Shown here: piece by piece, positions 35,779 to 44,807 of the stretch
Layout of the letters: each line of letters begins with the position of its first letter
How positions within the stretch are numbered: position 1 is the stretch's first letter
Assembly (NCBI GenBank): GCA_013289955.1
Contig: JABCYZ010000009.1
Location: 117,431 to 181,430, forward strand
Direction of reading: 5' to 3'
DNA length: 64,000 nt
Origin: Acidobacteriota bacterium
GTDB lineage: Bacteria > Acidobacteriota > Terriglobia > Acidiferrales > UBA7541
Program-made: the position numbers and the translations under genes
The notes under the pieces: model-generated
Database searches by the model: none
The model's input: the letters and a program-made list of their open reading frames with translations, nothing else
What the model was told of the DNA's origin: nothing

Positions 35779-36891
35779 TCATTCAAACTGGAGCAGGACA
35801 ATCTCGGGATTCGAACCCAGGCGCAGCGGCGGTCCCCATGTTCCGGCGCCGCTCGACGTGAACACTTGCATTTTTCCGATGCGGCTCAAGCCGTAGACAA
35901 ACTGCCGGTAAATTCGCCGCGCCATCCAGCTCCAGGGAATGAATTGCCCGACGTGGGTGTGCCCGGATAGCTGCAGCGAAACGCCGGCTGCCTCGGCGAC
36001 TTCCGGATGGTCGGGCGCGTGCGTCAGGAGAATGCTCGCGCGTTCGCGATCCACGCCGACGCCTTCGAGAATGGAGGCGAAGTGCGCGTCATGCGTTGCG
36101 TGCCGGTAGGGAACGCCGATGATTTGCAGGCCGTCGGCTTCCACTTTCTCGTTGCTGAGTACCCGCACGCCGGCTGCTTCGACCGCGCTCAGATACTTGG
36201 TGTCGTCGCCAAACTGTTCGTGGTTGCCCGCGACAAAATAGACGCCGTGCGGTGCCGTCAGCTTGCTCAATGGCGCTGCTGCTTGCCTGGCGTCGATGGC
36301 CGTGCCGTCATACAAGTCGCCTGCGATAAAAATCGCGTCCGGCTCTTCCTTCAAAATCTTCGCGACCATGCGCCGCAGAAAGCTGCCGTTTCGCACGTGG
36401 CCGAGATGCACATCGCTGATCAGCGCCGCCTTGCGCCCCCGCCAGGCCTCCGGCAGGTTCGCCAGCCGGACGGTAATTCGGGTGATGCGCGTCCAGCTCG
36501 CGTTGAAAACGCCGTACAGGCCGGTCAGGATGGCGGCAGCGAAAAAGGCCTTGACGATCAGGTGGAAATTCGAATTCAGCCCCGCGAGGCTGGTGATTCC
36601 GAAAACAATCCAGGAAGACGCGGTCGCGAGAAACAGGAAGCTCAGCAGGCCCAGCCAAATCGCCGCCCCGCGGTAGAACACGCGCAGCACTGGACTGGTA
36701 TAGCGAAAAGCCAAAAGTGAAGCCGCCAGAAAACTCACCGACAAAACTCCGAGCGTCACTTTGAGCCACAACGCGCCGGCCGCCCCGCCTGTGTAGGAAA
36801 ACGTCCACGTCTCATACAGAAGCAAATGCGTCAGAAAAAGCACAGCCTGAATCACGGCAATGAAACCCACTATACCCGATCGTATCTTCAT
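35779..36891 (-). CDS. Membrane-anchored metallophosphoesterase
   Basis: A 370-residue protein with four N-terminal membrane helices (about residues 1-125), then a calcineurin-like domain. The metal and catalytic motifs are in order: ISDVHLGH, FIAGDLYDG, AGNHEQFG, LTHAPDH and SGHTHVGQF. This matches YaeI-type enzymes, some of which hydrolyse UDP-diacylglucosamine or other phosphoesters. The active domain probably faces the cytoplasm or periplasm near the membrane. The substrate is undefined. It is divergent from the secreted DinB-like gene. Confidence 0.93.
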   Translation of the reverse strand: MKIRSGIVGFIAVIQAVLFLTHLLLYETWTFSYTGGAAGALWLKVTLGVLSVSFLAASLLAFRYTSPVLRVFYRGAAIWLGLLSFLFLATASSWIVFGITSLAGLNSNFHLIVKAFFAAAILTGLYGVFNASWTRITRITVRLANLPEAWRGRKAALISDVHLGHVRNGSFLRRMVAKILKEEPDAIFIAGDLYDGTAIDARQAAAPLSKLTAPHGVYFVAGNHEQFGDDTKYLSAVEAAGVRVLSNEKVEADGLQIIGVPYRHATHDAHFASILEGVGVDRERASILLTHAPDHPEVAEAAGVSLQLSGHTHVGQFIPWSWMARRIYRQFVYGLSRIGKMQVFTSSGAGTWGPPLRLGSNPEIVLLQFE

Positions 36892-37116
36892 GACTTATTA
36901 GATTCCTCAACCCACCATTCGTATGCATGGAATCGGAGCGCCCCGCGGGGTCTTGCGCGCCCCGCAGGCCAATCCGGCACAAGCGATGGCTTGTGAAACC
37001 TTGGAATTTTTCCCTAAACCTTTTCAAGGAAACTCCGTCTAACCGCGGAGCGCGTATAGAATGGGGCTGGTTTGGCTGTACCGCTCGGCGAACAAACTCC
37101 CGCGAGGAGACAAATC

Positions 37117-37650
37117 ATGAAAAAAGCTCTGCTCACACTCTTTCTGTTCAGCGCAATCGGCGCGCGCCCTTTGCCTGCACAAAAGGCCCCCGAAGGGATT
37201 TGGGAGGGCTATGACGGCGAGTGGTTGCACGTCTCGCAGCAACTGGTCGCGCTTGCCGAAGCCACCCCGGCGGAGAAATTCTCCTGGCGGCCCGCGCCGG
37301 GTGTGCGCTCGACGAGCGAAGTGTACATGCACATCGTGGAGGCCAACTTCTATTTGCTCAGCGTGACGGGTCCCAAAATGCCCGCCGACATGAAAGAAGG
37401 GATCGAAAAATCGGTCACCGCAAAGGCTGACGTGATCAACTGGCTCAAACGCTCGCTGGAAGCCGTGAAACAGGCTCATCTGGCGGTGACGGCGAAGGAT
37501 CTCCAAAAGAAAGTGCACATCGCCGATCGCGACGCCACCGTCGACGGAATGTATTTGCGCATCGTCATTCACGCCAACGAGCACATGGGGCAGTTGATCG
37601 CTTACGCCCGCATGAGTGGTGTTGTTCCACCGTGGTCAACGGGCTCCTAG
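37117..37650 (+). CDS. Exported DinB-family protein
   Basis: A 177-residue protein. Its start at MKKALLTLFLFSAIGARPLP has AGGAG 8 nt upstream and gives a clean signal peptide, unlike the longer frame beginning at 37072. The mature part is a DinB-like four-helix bundle with metal-ligand histidines in SEVYMHIVEANF and VIHANEHMGQLIAYARM. Exported DinB proteins are common in acidobacterial genomes and of unknown role. It differs from the cytoplasmic DinB-fold protein at 23014 and is not a close copy. Confidence 0.88.
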   Translation: MKKALLTLFLFSAIGARPLPAQKAPEGIWEGYDGEWLHVSQQLVALAEATPAEKFSWRPAPGVRSTSEVYMHIVEANFYLLSVTGPKMPADMKEGIEKSVTAKADVINWLKRSLEAVKQAHLAVTAKDLQKKVHIADRDATVDGMYLRIVIHANEHMGQLIAYARMSGVVPPWSTGS

Positions 37651-37754
37651 GGATAAAAGTCGGGGCTTGATTCGGGCGCGAGGCACACCCGCTTCCTGGA
37701 TCCCTTTAGGTAGCGGCCGGACTTCCGCCCGGCTCTTCGGTTAGAATCCCCCTC

Positions 37755-39437
37755 ATGCCCAAACCTGTTCTCTTCTTTGCGCTGCTCTTGTTCGGCGGCG
37801 CGTTGTGCCGAGGGCAGCAGGCCTCACCCAACGTTGCCATCGAGGTCCACGCCGATCAACCCGATGGCCCACTGCCGCCTGTCTGGAACTTTTTTGGTTA
37901 CGACGAGCCGAACTACACCTATGCGCCCAACGGCAAAAAGTTGCTCGGCGAACTCACGGCTCTCAGCCCCGTCCCCGTCCACATTCGCGTCCACAATTTG
38001 CTCACGACGGGAGACGGCTCGGCTTCGCTGAAATGGGGCTCCACGAATGTTTACACCGAGGACGCCCAGGGAAATCCGGTCTATAGCTGGACGATTCTCG
38101 ACCGCATCTTTGACACCTACCACGAGTTTCGAATCAAGCCGCTTGTGCAAATCGGTTTCATGCCCGAAGCGCTCTCCACGCATCCCGAGCCGTACCGCCA
38201 TAATTTTCCGCAAGGACCGATCTTCACCGGATGGGCCTATCCGCCCAAGGACTATCAAAAATGGGCGGACGTTGTGTTTCACTTTGCCGCTCATCTGCGC
38301 GACCGCTACGGGGAAGCCGAAACCAGGACCTGGCTCTGGGAAATCTGGAATGAACCCGACATCGACTATTGGAAAGGAACTCCCGAGGAATATTTCAAGC
38401 TCTACGATTTTTCCGCTGCCGCGATTCTGCGCGCGCTGCCGGGCGCTTCTGTCGGGGGACCGGACACGACGGGTCCCGCCTCTCCCAAAGCCGCCGACTT
38501 TTTGCGCAAATTTCTCGAGCACTGCGCACGCGAGCGCAATTTCGCCACCGGAAAAGTCGGTTCGCCTCTGGCTTTCATCAGCTTTCACCCAAAAGGAGCC
38601 ACCGAGTGGCACGAAGACCACGTGCAGATGGGCGTCGCGCGGCAGCTGGCTTCGATTGAGCAGGGTTTCCATATCGTCTCGTCTTTCGCCGAATGGCACA
38701 ACACACCCATCATTCTTGGAGAATCTGACCCCGAAGGCTGCGCGGCGTGTTCCGCCCGGACCCATCCGCAGAATGCGTATCGCAACGGCGCGCAATACGC
38801 TTCCTACACGGCGGAGGTGTTCCATGCGATCTACGAATTGTCTCGCCGCGAACAGATTAATTTTGCCGGCGCGGTTACCTGGTCTTTCGAATTCGAGAGC
38901 CAGCCATTTTTTGAAGGCTTTCGCGACCTGGCTACCAACGGTTTGGACAAGCCGGTATTAAATGCATTTCGCATGTTTGGGCTGCTCGGCACGGAACGCC
39001 TGAAGTCTTCAAGTTCCGCAGCCCTTCCCGTCGATGAAGTCCTAAGCGCGGGAGTGCGTGGCCAGCCGGACATCGGCGCTATCGCCACGCGCAAGAATCA
39101 GGAAATCGAAATCCTCGTCTGGAATTATCACGACGCTGACTTGAACGTTCCGGCTGCGCAAATCGAACTGTCGGTCGACGGGCTGCCTGGAAACGTCAGC
39201 CAAGCCCTGCTCGAACAATTTCGGATCGATTCCGATCACAGCAATGCATTCACGGCGTGGAGGGAAATGGGATCGACCCAAACACCTTCCGATCGTCAAT
39301 ACGGGCAGCTCGAAACTGCCGGTCAATTGCAGCTTCTGGGGTCGCCTTCGTTTCTGGCGATCGAGCGCGGCGCAACGCATTTGCGATTTGCCTTGCCGCG
39401 CCAAGGTCTTTCGCTCATCCGCATCCACTGGGAATAG
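37755..39437 (+). CDS. Secreted glycoside hydrolase, GH39-like (beta-xylosidase type)
   Basis: A 560-residue exported enzyme. A signal peptide (PVLFFALLLFGGALCRGQQ) precedes a (beta/alpha)8 clan-A barrel. The acid/base is Glu200 in the signature WEIWNEPDI, and the likely nucleophile is Glu323 in IILGESDPEG. The C-terminal beta-sandwich (about 440-560) completes the GH39 pattern. Clan-A GH39 enzymes are retaining and act on xylosides or uronides; the exact substrate is uncertain. Together with the GH3 enzyme at 4776 it suggests plant-polysaccharide use. The gene stands alone with a weak ribosome-binding site. Confidence 0.87.
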   Translation: MPKPVLFFALLLFGGALCRGQQASPNVAIEVHADQPDGPLPPVWNFFGYDEPNYTYAPNGKKLLGELTALSPVPVHIRVHNLLTTGDGSASLKWGSTNVYTEDAQGNPVYSWTILDRIFDTYHEFRIKPLVQIGFMPEALSTHPEPYRHNFPQGPIFTGWAYPPKDYQKWADVVFHFAAHLRDRYGEAETRTWLWEIWNEPDIDYWKGTPEEYFKLYDFSAAAILRALPGASVGGPDTTGPASPKAADFLRKFLEHCARERNFATGKVGSPLAFISFHPKGATEWHEDHVQMGVARQLASIEQGFHIVSSFAEWHNTPIILGESDPEGCAACSARTHPQNAYRNGAQYASYTAEVFHAIYELSRREQINFAGAVTWSFEFESQPFFEGFRDLATNGLDKPVLNAFRMFGLLGTERLKSSSSAALPVDEVLSAGVRGQPDIGAIATRKNQEIEILVWNYHDADLNVPAAQIELSVDGLPGNVSQALLEQFRIDSDHSNAFTAWREMGSTQTPSDRQYGQLETAGQLQLLGSPSFLAIERGATHLRFALPRQGLSLIRIHWE

Positions 39438-39498
39438 CCTGATGCGAACCTTTCCCGGCGGCAGCTTGCCCGCTCCTTTGGATCGGGTGGCGCTGAAT

Positions 39499-40695
39499 TC
39501 AGGGGCTTTTGGATTCGCTTAGAGCGAGCACTGCATACGCCGTAGCCGCATCTTTCATGAAGCGCGCCGTGTCAGGACTGATGTGATGTTCCTCGTTGTT
39601 GTTCAAGGAGTAGGCCAGCCAATATCCGTCCGTCCGGTTCTGATTATCCGTCAGCCATCTAAGTCCGCGTTTCACTTGCGCATCCTGGCGCATCCCCGCC
39701 TCGAGCAGCGCGAAGGTAATCAGCCCCGTCGCGTACCCATCGCTCCCTGCTTCCTGCGGTGTTCCATCATGACGCTTCCAGCCTCCGGCCATCGAAGCGA
39801 GGCTCCAACCTCCGTCGGCTTCCTGCTTGCTCAGCAGCTCTCTTATGAGCGCCTTCTGCCGTTCCGGGGGGAGCAGTCCAGGCACCTTCGCCGATGCCCA
39901 CAGCAGCACGGCGCGATTGCTCAGCGTCTGGGCCGCATAGGCGCGGTTCAAATATTCACGCAGCATCTTTAAATTGTTTTGGATTTCCGGTTTCGCGCGG
40001 TAATTCTCCGGAGCCGTTCCCACCGCAATTGCCGCCAGCGCCGCTCCGTAGTAGTCGGAGTCGTCCGCCTCCCACGGCTCATTCTTGAACCTCAGCCAAA
40101 GCCAAGCGCCTTTTTGATCGCCCGTGGTCTGCTGTTCGGCCCACATATTCTCGAACGCGGTACGCGTGTCGTCGCTCAAGTGCCCGTTCCCGGCGGGGTT
40201 GCTCGCATCGTTGCTAGCAAGGATCAGGGCATTGAGGACCGATTCCGTCCCTCGAGATTCGACGCTCTTGTAAGCGCCGCGATCCGCGTCCGTGTAAAAC
40301 GGCGCCACTTCCTTCCAAAGCCGCACACGTCTGGTCACGTTGTCGAGCAACCTGCGTTCGCTCGCGGAAAGCCCCGCCTCGCCGAGCGACGTGCGAAGCG
40401 CCGGCCGCGACATCAGATACGGCACAGCCGTATGGCAGGAAATGCAAAAGGTTTCGTGATCGCGCGCCGCCCGCTTCCACCCCATCCACCAATCTGCGCG
40501 CTCGTCGAGATAAGCTGCCGCCGCCTTCGGATCCCATGAGTTCGCGGTTAGCGCATCTGGAGGATTGAGGTGAGCAGCCGTAAGCCTCGGTTCCCCAGGC
40601 CCCGCCGCCCCGAGTTCCGTGCGCCAACACACCGCAACGGTTCCTGCAACCAGACACGCTGCTAGTCCCAGTATTCGCCGCACAGCCGTATTCAT
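39499..40695 (-). CDS. Exported alpha/alpha-toroid (squalene-cyclase/prenyltransferase-like) protein with a CxxCH motif
   Basis: A 398-residue exported protein. The ATG at 40695 is chosen because GGAGGGAG lies about 9 nt upstream and a signal peptide follows. Helix-repeat segments such as QEADGGWSLASMAG and LRWLTDNQNRTDGYW (about 300-375) resemble the QW-like repeats of the terpene-cyclase/prenyltransferase toroid. Near the N-terminus ETFCISCHTAVPYL contains Cys84-x2-Cys87-His88, a c-type haem attachment motif. No DXDD cyclase acid motif is evident, so terpene cyclisation is unlikely. A haem- or metal-bearing periplasmic role is inferred. Confidence 0.82.
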   Translation of the reverse strand: MNTAVRRILGLAACLVAGTVAVCWRTELGAAGPGEPRLTAAHLNPPDALTANSWDPKAAAAYLDERADWWMGWKRAARDHETFCISCHTAVPYLMSRPALRTSLGEAGLSASERRLLDNVTRRVRLWKEVAPFYTDADRGAYKSVESRGTESVLNALILASNDASNPAGNGHLSDDTRTAFENMWAEQQTTGDQKGAWLWLRFKNEPWEADDSDYYGAALAAIAVGTAPENYRAKPEIQNNLKMLREYLNRAYAAQTLSNRAVLLWASAKVPGLLPPERQKALIRELLSKQEADGGWSLASMAGGWKRHDGTPQEAGSDGYATGLITFALLEAGMRQDAQVKRGLRWLTDNQNRTDGYWLAYSLNNNEEHHISPDTARFMKDAATAYAVLALSESKSP

Positions 40696-40920
40696 GGGGA
40701 TTTTCTCCCTCCGGGCCCAATTCAGAAATGGCCCCCGACATCCGCCACCATGTCCGAAGAAGCATCCATCCTCTCGGAAGAGATTATCACGAACATTGTA
40801 TGCCGTACGCCCACGGCTCGAAGCGCCGGGGCCGCCCCGCCCACAGCTTCCTCCCAGGAATCCAGGCGACAAGCTTCCTGGCTTTGTCCAGCGGGCGGCG
40901 AAAAAAGCGCCAAGTACTCC

Positions 40921-41007
40921 TCATTTGACCGGTATCGATATCTGCGTCGCTCCAGGCCGTCCCGCTTCATCAGATCCAGTGGTTTCAACCGTAATCGTCT
41001 TTTTCAT
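40921..41007 (-). CDS. Short reading frame with ribosome-binding site
   Basis: On the minus strand GGAGG lies 9 nt before an ATG opening a 28-codon frame (MKKTITVETTGSDEAGRPGA and eight more residues) in the interval upstream of the toroid gene. It lacks homology and could be a small peptide or chance. The rest of 40696-41157 contains no recognisable gene. Confidence 0.3.
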   Translation of the reverse strand: MKKTITVETTGSDEAGRPGATQISIPVK

Positions 41008-41085
41008 CCGGGAATTCCTCCGCCTTTCCTCCCCTCCTCCCGGCGGCCGAACCTGGTCCGCCAGATCCTCACAATCGGGGTAGCA

Positions 41086-41114
41086 TTCGCAACTAATCGT
41101 ATTTCCCCTATATC
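41086..41114 (+). promoter_or_regulatory. Possible promoter of the 74-residue protein gene
   Basis: TTCGCA (41086-41091) and TATATC (41109-41114) are spaced by 17 nt in an AT-rich stretch about 45 nt upstream of the ATG at 41158. Confidence 0.35.
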
Positions 41115-41157
41115 GATTAATCAAAAATGAGCGCACACTATTCCCGAGGGCAAAGAC

Positions 41158-41382
41158 ATGCTAGCCGTTGCCGGAGTCTGGAAGAAAAAACGCGACGATT
41201 TGAAATCCAAGCGCAACTCGCTTTTCGAAAAATATTCCAAGCATCCCGAAGAGTTTCATCTCGCACTCGAAATCAAAAAGATCGACGACGAAATCGCCGA
41301 ATGCACCGTGCACGTGGAACAAGAACGCCGCTCCGAGCGCTCCGCCTCTTCTGCCAGGAAACTCCACACCACTTCGAAGTAA
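41158..41382 (+). CDS. Small charged helical protein, unknown function
   Basis: A 74-residue protein with GAGGGC 6-8 nt upstream of the ATG. Residues 8-55 are highly charged and predicted to be helical (KKKRDDLKSKRNSLFEKYSK, then EIKKIDDEIAECTVHVEQER), resembling a short coiled coil. It has no signal peptide or known domain. It has a possible promoter and lies 168 nt before the alpha/beta hydrolase gene. Small proteins of this kind recur in acidobacterial genomes, but the function is not recognised. Confidence 0.65.
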   Translation: MLAVAGVWKKKRDDLKSKRNSLFEKYSKHPEEFHLALEIKKIDDEIAECTVHVEQERRSERSASSARKLHTTSK

Positions 41383-41550
41383 GAGACGGAGATACTCCGC
41401 CGTATGTGCTTCGCCGCCGAAGGAAAGTAAAGGGCCGTCGAATTGCGGCCTCAACGGCCCTCGTCAAGACCATCAACCTGCAATTGACTAAGCAGGTCTC
41501 CGAGTTTATTCTCACGCCCCACGCCGCACTTCTGGCGGGAGGCAAACTCG

Positions 41551-42639
41551 GTGTCATTCAAAAAAGGGATCAAATACCTAGCGATCTTTGTCGCTGCCGT
41601 GTGCGTGGCCGCGGTTTCCTCTGCAGCCATCTACCGGTCCTTCGCTCAGCGCAAAATTGCCGGCATGCGCGCCATTCACACGCCCGACGGAATCAATGTC
41701 GTCGAGAGCGTGCAGATCGGCGGCATCCACCAGTGGATCGAGGTGCGCGGCGAATCGGTGAAGAATCCGATTCTGTTATTCATTCACGGCGGGCCCGGCT
41801 CTGCCTTTATGCCCGTCGCCAGAGGTTTTCAGGATCCCTGGGAGAAATATTTCACCATTGTTCAATGGGACCAGCGCGGCGCGGGCAAAACCTACACCTC
41901 GAACAGCAAGGAGATTCAGCGGCAAACTACCCATGTCGCGCAAATGCATGCCGACACGCTCGAAGTGGTCAACTATCTCCGCAAACGCTTCGGCCGCGAA
42001 AAGATCTTTGTGCTTGGGCATTCCTGGGGCAGTTTTTTAGGGCTCGAGCTCGCGCACGATCATCCGGATCTGTTGTATGCCTATATCGGAGTCGGCCAAG
42101 CCACCGACGCGTGGCAGAACGAAGTGGTTCTCTACCAGGAAACCCTGGACGAAGCGCGCCGCACTCAAAATAAAGAGGCCATCCAGCAACTGACCGCCAT
42201 CGCTCCCTACCCTTCGCCAATTATAACTTTCCAGCAGGTTCGGATCATGCGCCAGTGGTCGGGCGCGCTGATCGGGCCATCGCAAACGGACGATTCCTGG
42301 ATGGGCGCCAAAGCAATCTTCGTGGCGCCCGAATATACCCTGCTAAATAATCTCGATTGGGTTCGCGGACAGTTGTTCTCTATCGACATGATTCTTCCCG
42401 AACTGACCAAGATCAATGTCGCTGATATGGGCTACAACTATCACGTCCCGGTTTTCTTCCTCGAGGGCCGGCACGATCCCTATACGCCTGCAGTCGTCGC
42501 AAAGGATTTTTTCGATAAAATGAACGACACGGATAAACAGTTCGTATGGTTTGAGAACTCCGGCCACTTCCCGTTCAGCGAAGAGGCGCGCAAGTTCACG
42601 GATGTCCTGGTCGAGAGCGTATTGCCGTTAGCTCGGTGA
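41551..42639 (+). CDS. Alpha/beta hydrolase, proline iminopeptidase-like, membrane anchored
   Basis: A 362-residue protein with an N-terminal hydrophobic helix (about residues 8-28, signal anchor). The fold signatures are the oxyanion HGGPGSA, WDQRGAGKT, the nucleophile Ser158 in GHSWGSFLG, an acid in FLEGRHDPYTP and His in NSGHFPFSEE. This pattern is that of the S33 peptidase/proline iminopeptidase group, though many members are esterases. The start is GTG with GGGAGG 8 nt upstream. Its substrate is not known. Confidence 0.9.
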   Translation: MSFKKGIKYLAIFVAAVCVAAVSSAAIYRSFAQRKIAGMRAIHTPDGINVVESVQIGGIHQWIEVRGESVKNPILLFIHGGPGSAFMPVARGFQDPWEKYFTIVQWDQRGAGKTYTSNSKEIQRQTTHVAQMHADTLEVVNYLRKRFGREKIFVLGHSWGSFLGLELAHDHPDLLYAYIGVGQATDAWQNEVVLYQETLDEARRTQNKEAIQQLTAIAPYPSPIITFQQVRIMRQWSGALIGPSQTDDSWMGAKAIFVAPEYTLLNNLDWVRGQLFSIDMILPELTKINVADMGYNYHVPVFFLEGRHDPYTPAVVAKDFFDKMNDTDKQFVWFENSGHFPFSEEARKFTDVLVESVLPLAR

Positions 42640-42709
42640 TTCCGGCCGTCGTCTTTCCTATCAGCCACTTGGCGCGCGCCGCCCAATGTGCTCTCCTATT
42701 AGGGACGCT

Positions 42710-43603
42710 ATGAAGCACTCTCGCTACCTCCTTCCTTCCTTACTTCTGCTGCTCTTTCCAGCTTTGTCTTTCGCGCAGCAAGACCAGGATCAGGACCAGA
42801 CCCCCGTTATCCGCTTCGTCCGCAACCCCGATCCCGCGCCGGACTTCAAACTCACCTCGCTCGACGGCAAGCCTCTCACTCTCGCCGCCCTCGAAGGCAA
42901 GGTCGTCCTTCTAAATTTCTGGGCCACCTGGTGCGGACCCTGCCGCGCCGAAATTCCGGACCTCGTCGCCCTGCAAGACCGCTACAAGGGCCGCCTCCAA
43001 ATCATCGGCCTCAACGTCGACGACGAAGAGGCCGACATCAAGCAGTACGTCGAGGAAACGGGCATCAACTATCCCGTTGCCATGACTTCCAATGACGTGC
43101 GCCTGCAATTCGGCGGCATCCCCGCGCTGCCTACATCTTTTGTTTTGGACACCCAAGGCCGCGTCGTGCAAAAGCACGTGGGCCTCTGGAATCCCGCGGT
43201 CTACGAAACGGAAATTCGCTCCCTCCTGGGAATGCCGATCATGGCCAAAGTGGAAACCTTCGAAGACAAGGGCGAGGTTTTCCTCTCACATGCCGACCGC
43301 GCCACCGAACTTCCCGGCGTCGATCTCTCGAAGCTCACGCCCGAACAAAAGAAGATTGTTCTCCACCGCTTCAACGCCGATACCTGCACCTGCGGCTGCA
43401 AATTCACGCTCGCCCAATGCCGCATCTGGGATTCCGCCTGCGCCGTCAGCAAAGCGGCAACGGAAAAAATCATCGCCACAGTATCTGCGGCTCCAACCGC
43501 TCCGAGCGGTTCGGCACCCACTCCCGGCACGCCACCACCTGCAAAAACAGACCCGGTTCCGTCTCAGCGTTCGCCCGAAAGTCCTCGCAGCCCGCGCTTG
43601 TGA
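42710..43603 (+). CDS. Exported TlpA-like thioredoxin with Cys-rich C-terminal domain
   Basis: A 297-residue protein. The signal peptide (SRYLLPSLLLLLFPALSFAQ) and a thioredoxin-fold AhpC/TSA-TlpA domain (about residues 40-175) are clear. The redox site is Trp74-Cys75-Gly-Pro-Cys78, and the cis-Pro is in PALPTSFV. A second region (about 190-260) contains DTCTCGCKFTLAQCRIWDSA plus a further Cys, a six-Cys cluster that may bind metal or form disulfides. The C-terminus is Pro/Ser-rich. The first domain reduces periplasmic disulfides or serves cytochrome c maturation; the role of the Cys-rich domain is unknown. Confidence 0.9.
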   Translation: MKHSRYLLPSLLLLLFPALSFAQQDQDQDQTPVIRFVRNPDPAPDFKLTSLDGKPLTLAALEGKVVLLNFWATWCGPCRAEIPDLVALQDRYKGRLQIIGLNVDDEEADIKQYVEETGINYPVAMTSNDVRLQFGGIPALPTSFVLDTQGRVVQKHVGLWNPAVYETEIRSLLGMPIMAKVETFEDKGEVFLSHADRATELPGVDLSKLTPEQKKIVLHRFNADTCTCGCKFTLAQCRIWDSACAVSKAATEKIIATVSAAPTAPSGSAPTPGTPPPAKTDPVPSQRSPESPRSPRL

Positions 43604-43704
43604 AGGCGCCGGCACCTCCGCAGCCGTAGAAACAAAAGGAATTCCGGCAGCTGAATACCCTACTAAAATGCGGGTGAATTTCGCATCACCCCGTTCCGCG
43701 GCAG

Positions 43705-44712
43705 TTGCCAACTCCGGCGCTGGCCCTGATACTCTTTTTTCCTCTAATGCCGCTGCTCGCAAAAATTCTTTTCCTTTTGGCGCTCGTTCTTTCCCTTACC
43801 GGACTTCTCTCACCTCCGGTCGCTCTCACAATGGGCATCCTGTTTGGCTTGTGCTTCACGCATCCCTTCGCCGCAGCCGCGCGCACATCCGCAAGAATTC
43901 TTCTGCAGGTCTCTGTCGTCGCCCTCGGTTTTGGCATGAATCTCTACGAAGTCCTAAAAGCCGGCCGCAGCGGCTTCGTCTACACCGCGCTGGGAATTTC
44001 CTTTGCGCTTTTGGTTGGTCTCGCACTTGGCAAGGCACTCCGGGTACGCGGAAATTCTTCGTTCTTGATCACGGCGGGCACGGCCATCTGCGGCGGCAGC
44101 GCCATCGCCGCCGTCGGCCCGATTCTTCGCGCCGATGATGAAGAGATGGCAGTGTCGCTCGGCACAGTTTTCATTCTAAATTCCGTCGCACTCCTGATTT
44201 TTCCGCCGATTGGCGGCGCGCTTCATCTCTCCGAATCGCAATTCGGCCTGTGGGCCGCGCTCGCAATTCATGACACTAGTTCCGTGGTCGGCGCCGCCGC
44301 AAAATACGGACAAGAAGCCCTGGTCATCGGCACAACCGTAAAATTGGCCCGCGCCCTCTGGATCGTTCCTCTCGCGCTTGGCACAGCCGCTTTCAAGCGC
44401 CGCAAATCGGAAATCGGCGCCGAATCCGAAACTCGCGGCGCATCGAAGATTCCATTTCCCTGGTTCATTTTGTTTTTTTGCCTCGCCGCGGTTCTCAACA
44501 CCTACGTTCCCGCAATCCAGCATGCTTCGAATGCGCTCTTCGCGCTCGGACGGCTGGGGCTCACGGCCACGTTATTTTTGATTGGCACCGGGATTTCGCG
44601 CGCCACCCTGAAGGAAGTCGGTTGGCGGCCGTTGCTGCAGGGTGTGCTTCTCTGGGCCGTGGTGGGGCTCACTTCTCTTTACTTCATTCGCATCGGCTGG
44701 ATTGCTCTCTAA
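43705..44712 (+). CDS. UPF0324 (YeiH-type) inner-membrane transporter
   Basis: A polytopic protein of up to 335 residues with nine to ten hydrophobic helices. It carries the family landmarks LGFGMNL, AGTAICGGSAIAAVGPIL, AIHDTSSVVGAA and LFLIGTGISRATL. The family (cons_hypoth698, called a putative sulfate exporter) has no firmly proved substrate. The start is uncertain: the frame can begin at TTG 43705 or ATG 43747, neither with a good ribosome-binding site; the ATG gives 321 residues. It follows the TlpA-like gene by about 100 nt on the same strand and may be co-transcribed. Confidence 0.9.
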   Translation: MPTPALALILFFPLMPLLAKILFLLALVLSLTGLLSPPVALTMGILFGLCFTHPFAAAARTSARILLQVSVVALGFGMNLYEVLKAGRSGFVYTALGISFALLVGLALGKALRVRGNSSFLITAGTAICGGSAIAAVGPILRADDEEMAVSLGTVFILNSVALLIFPPIGGALHLSESQFGLWAALAIHDTSSVVGAAAKYGQEALVIGTTVKLARALWIVPLALGTAAFKRRKSEIGAESETRGASKIPFPWFILFFCLAAVLNTYVPAIQHASNALFALGRLGLTATLFLIGTGISRATLKEVGWRPLLQGVLLWAVVGLTSLYFIRIGWIAL

Positions 44713-44807
44713 CGGGCTGCCCCGCACTTCACGCGGATGTATTCGAACGGAGAGAGTTCCGGCTGGCAAGCCGCACTCCCAGAAATTGTCCAAACCATCT
44801 CGAGCTC

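Noticed and set aside
35806..35818. tRNA T-loop-like GGGTTCGAATCCC on the minus strand
   Set aside because: It lies inside the metallophosphoesterase coding sequence (Leu-Gly-Ser-Asn-Pro) with no cloverleaf around it.
41127..42173. A 348-codon plus-strand frame overlapping the small helical protein and the alpha/beta hydrolase
   Set aside because: The two genes it overlaps have ribosome-binding sites and recognisable sequence; this frame is Arg/His/Ser-rich shadow.
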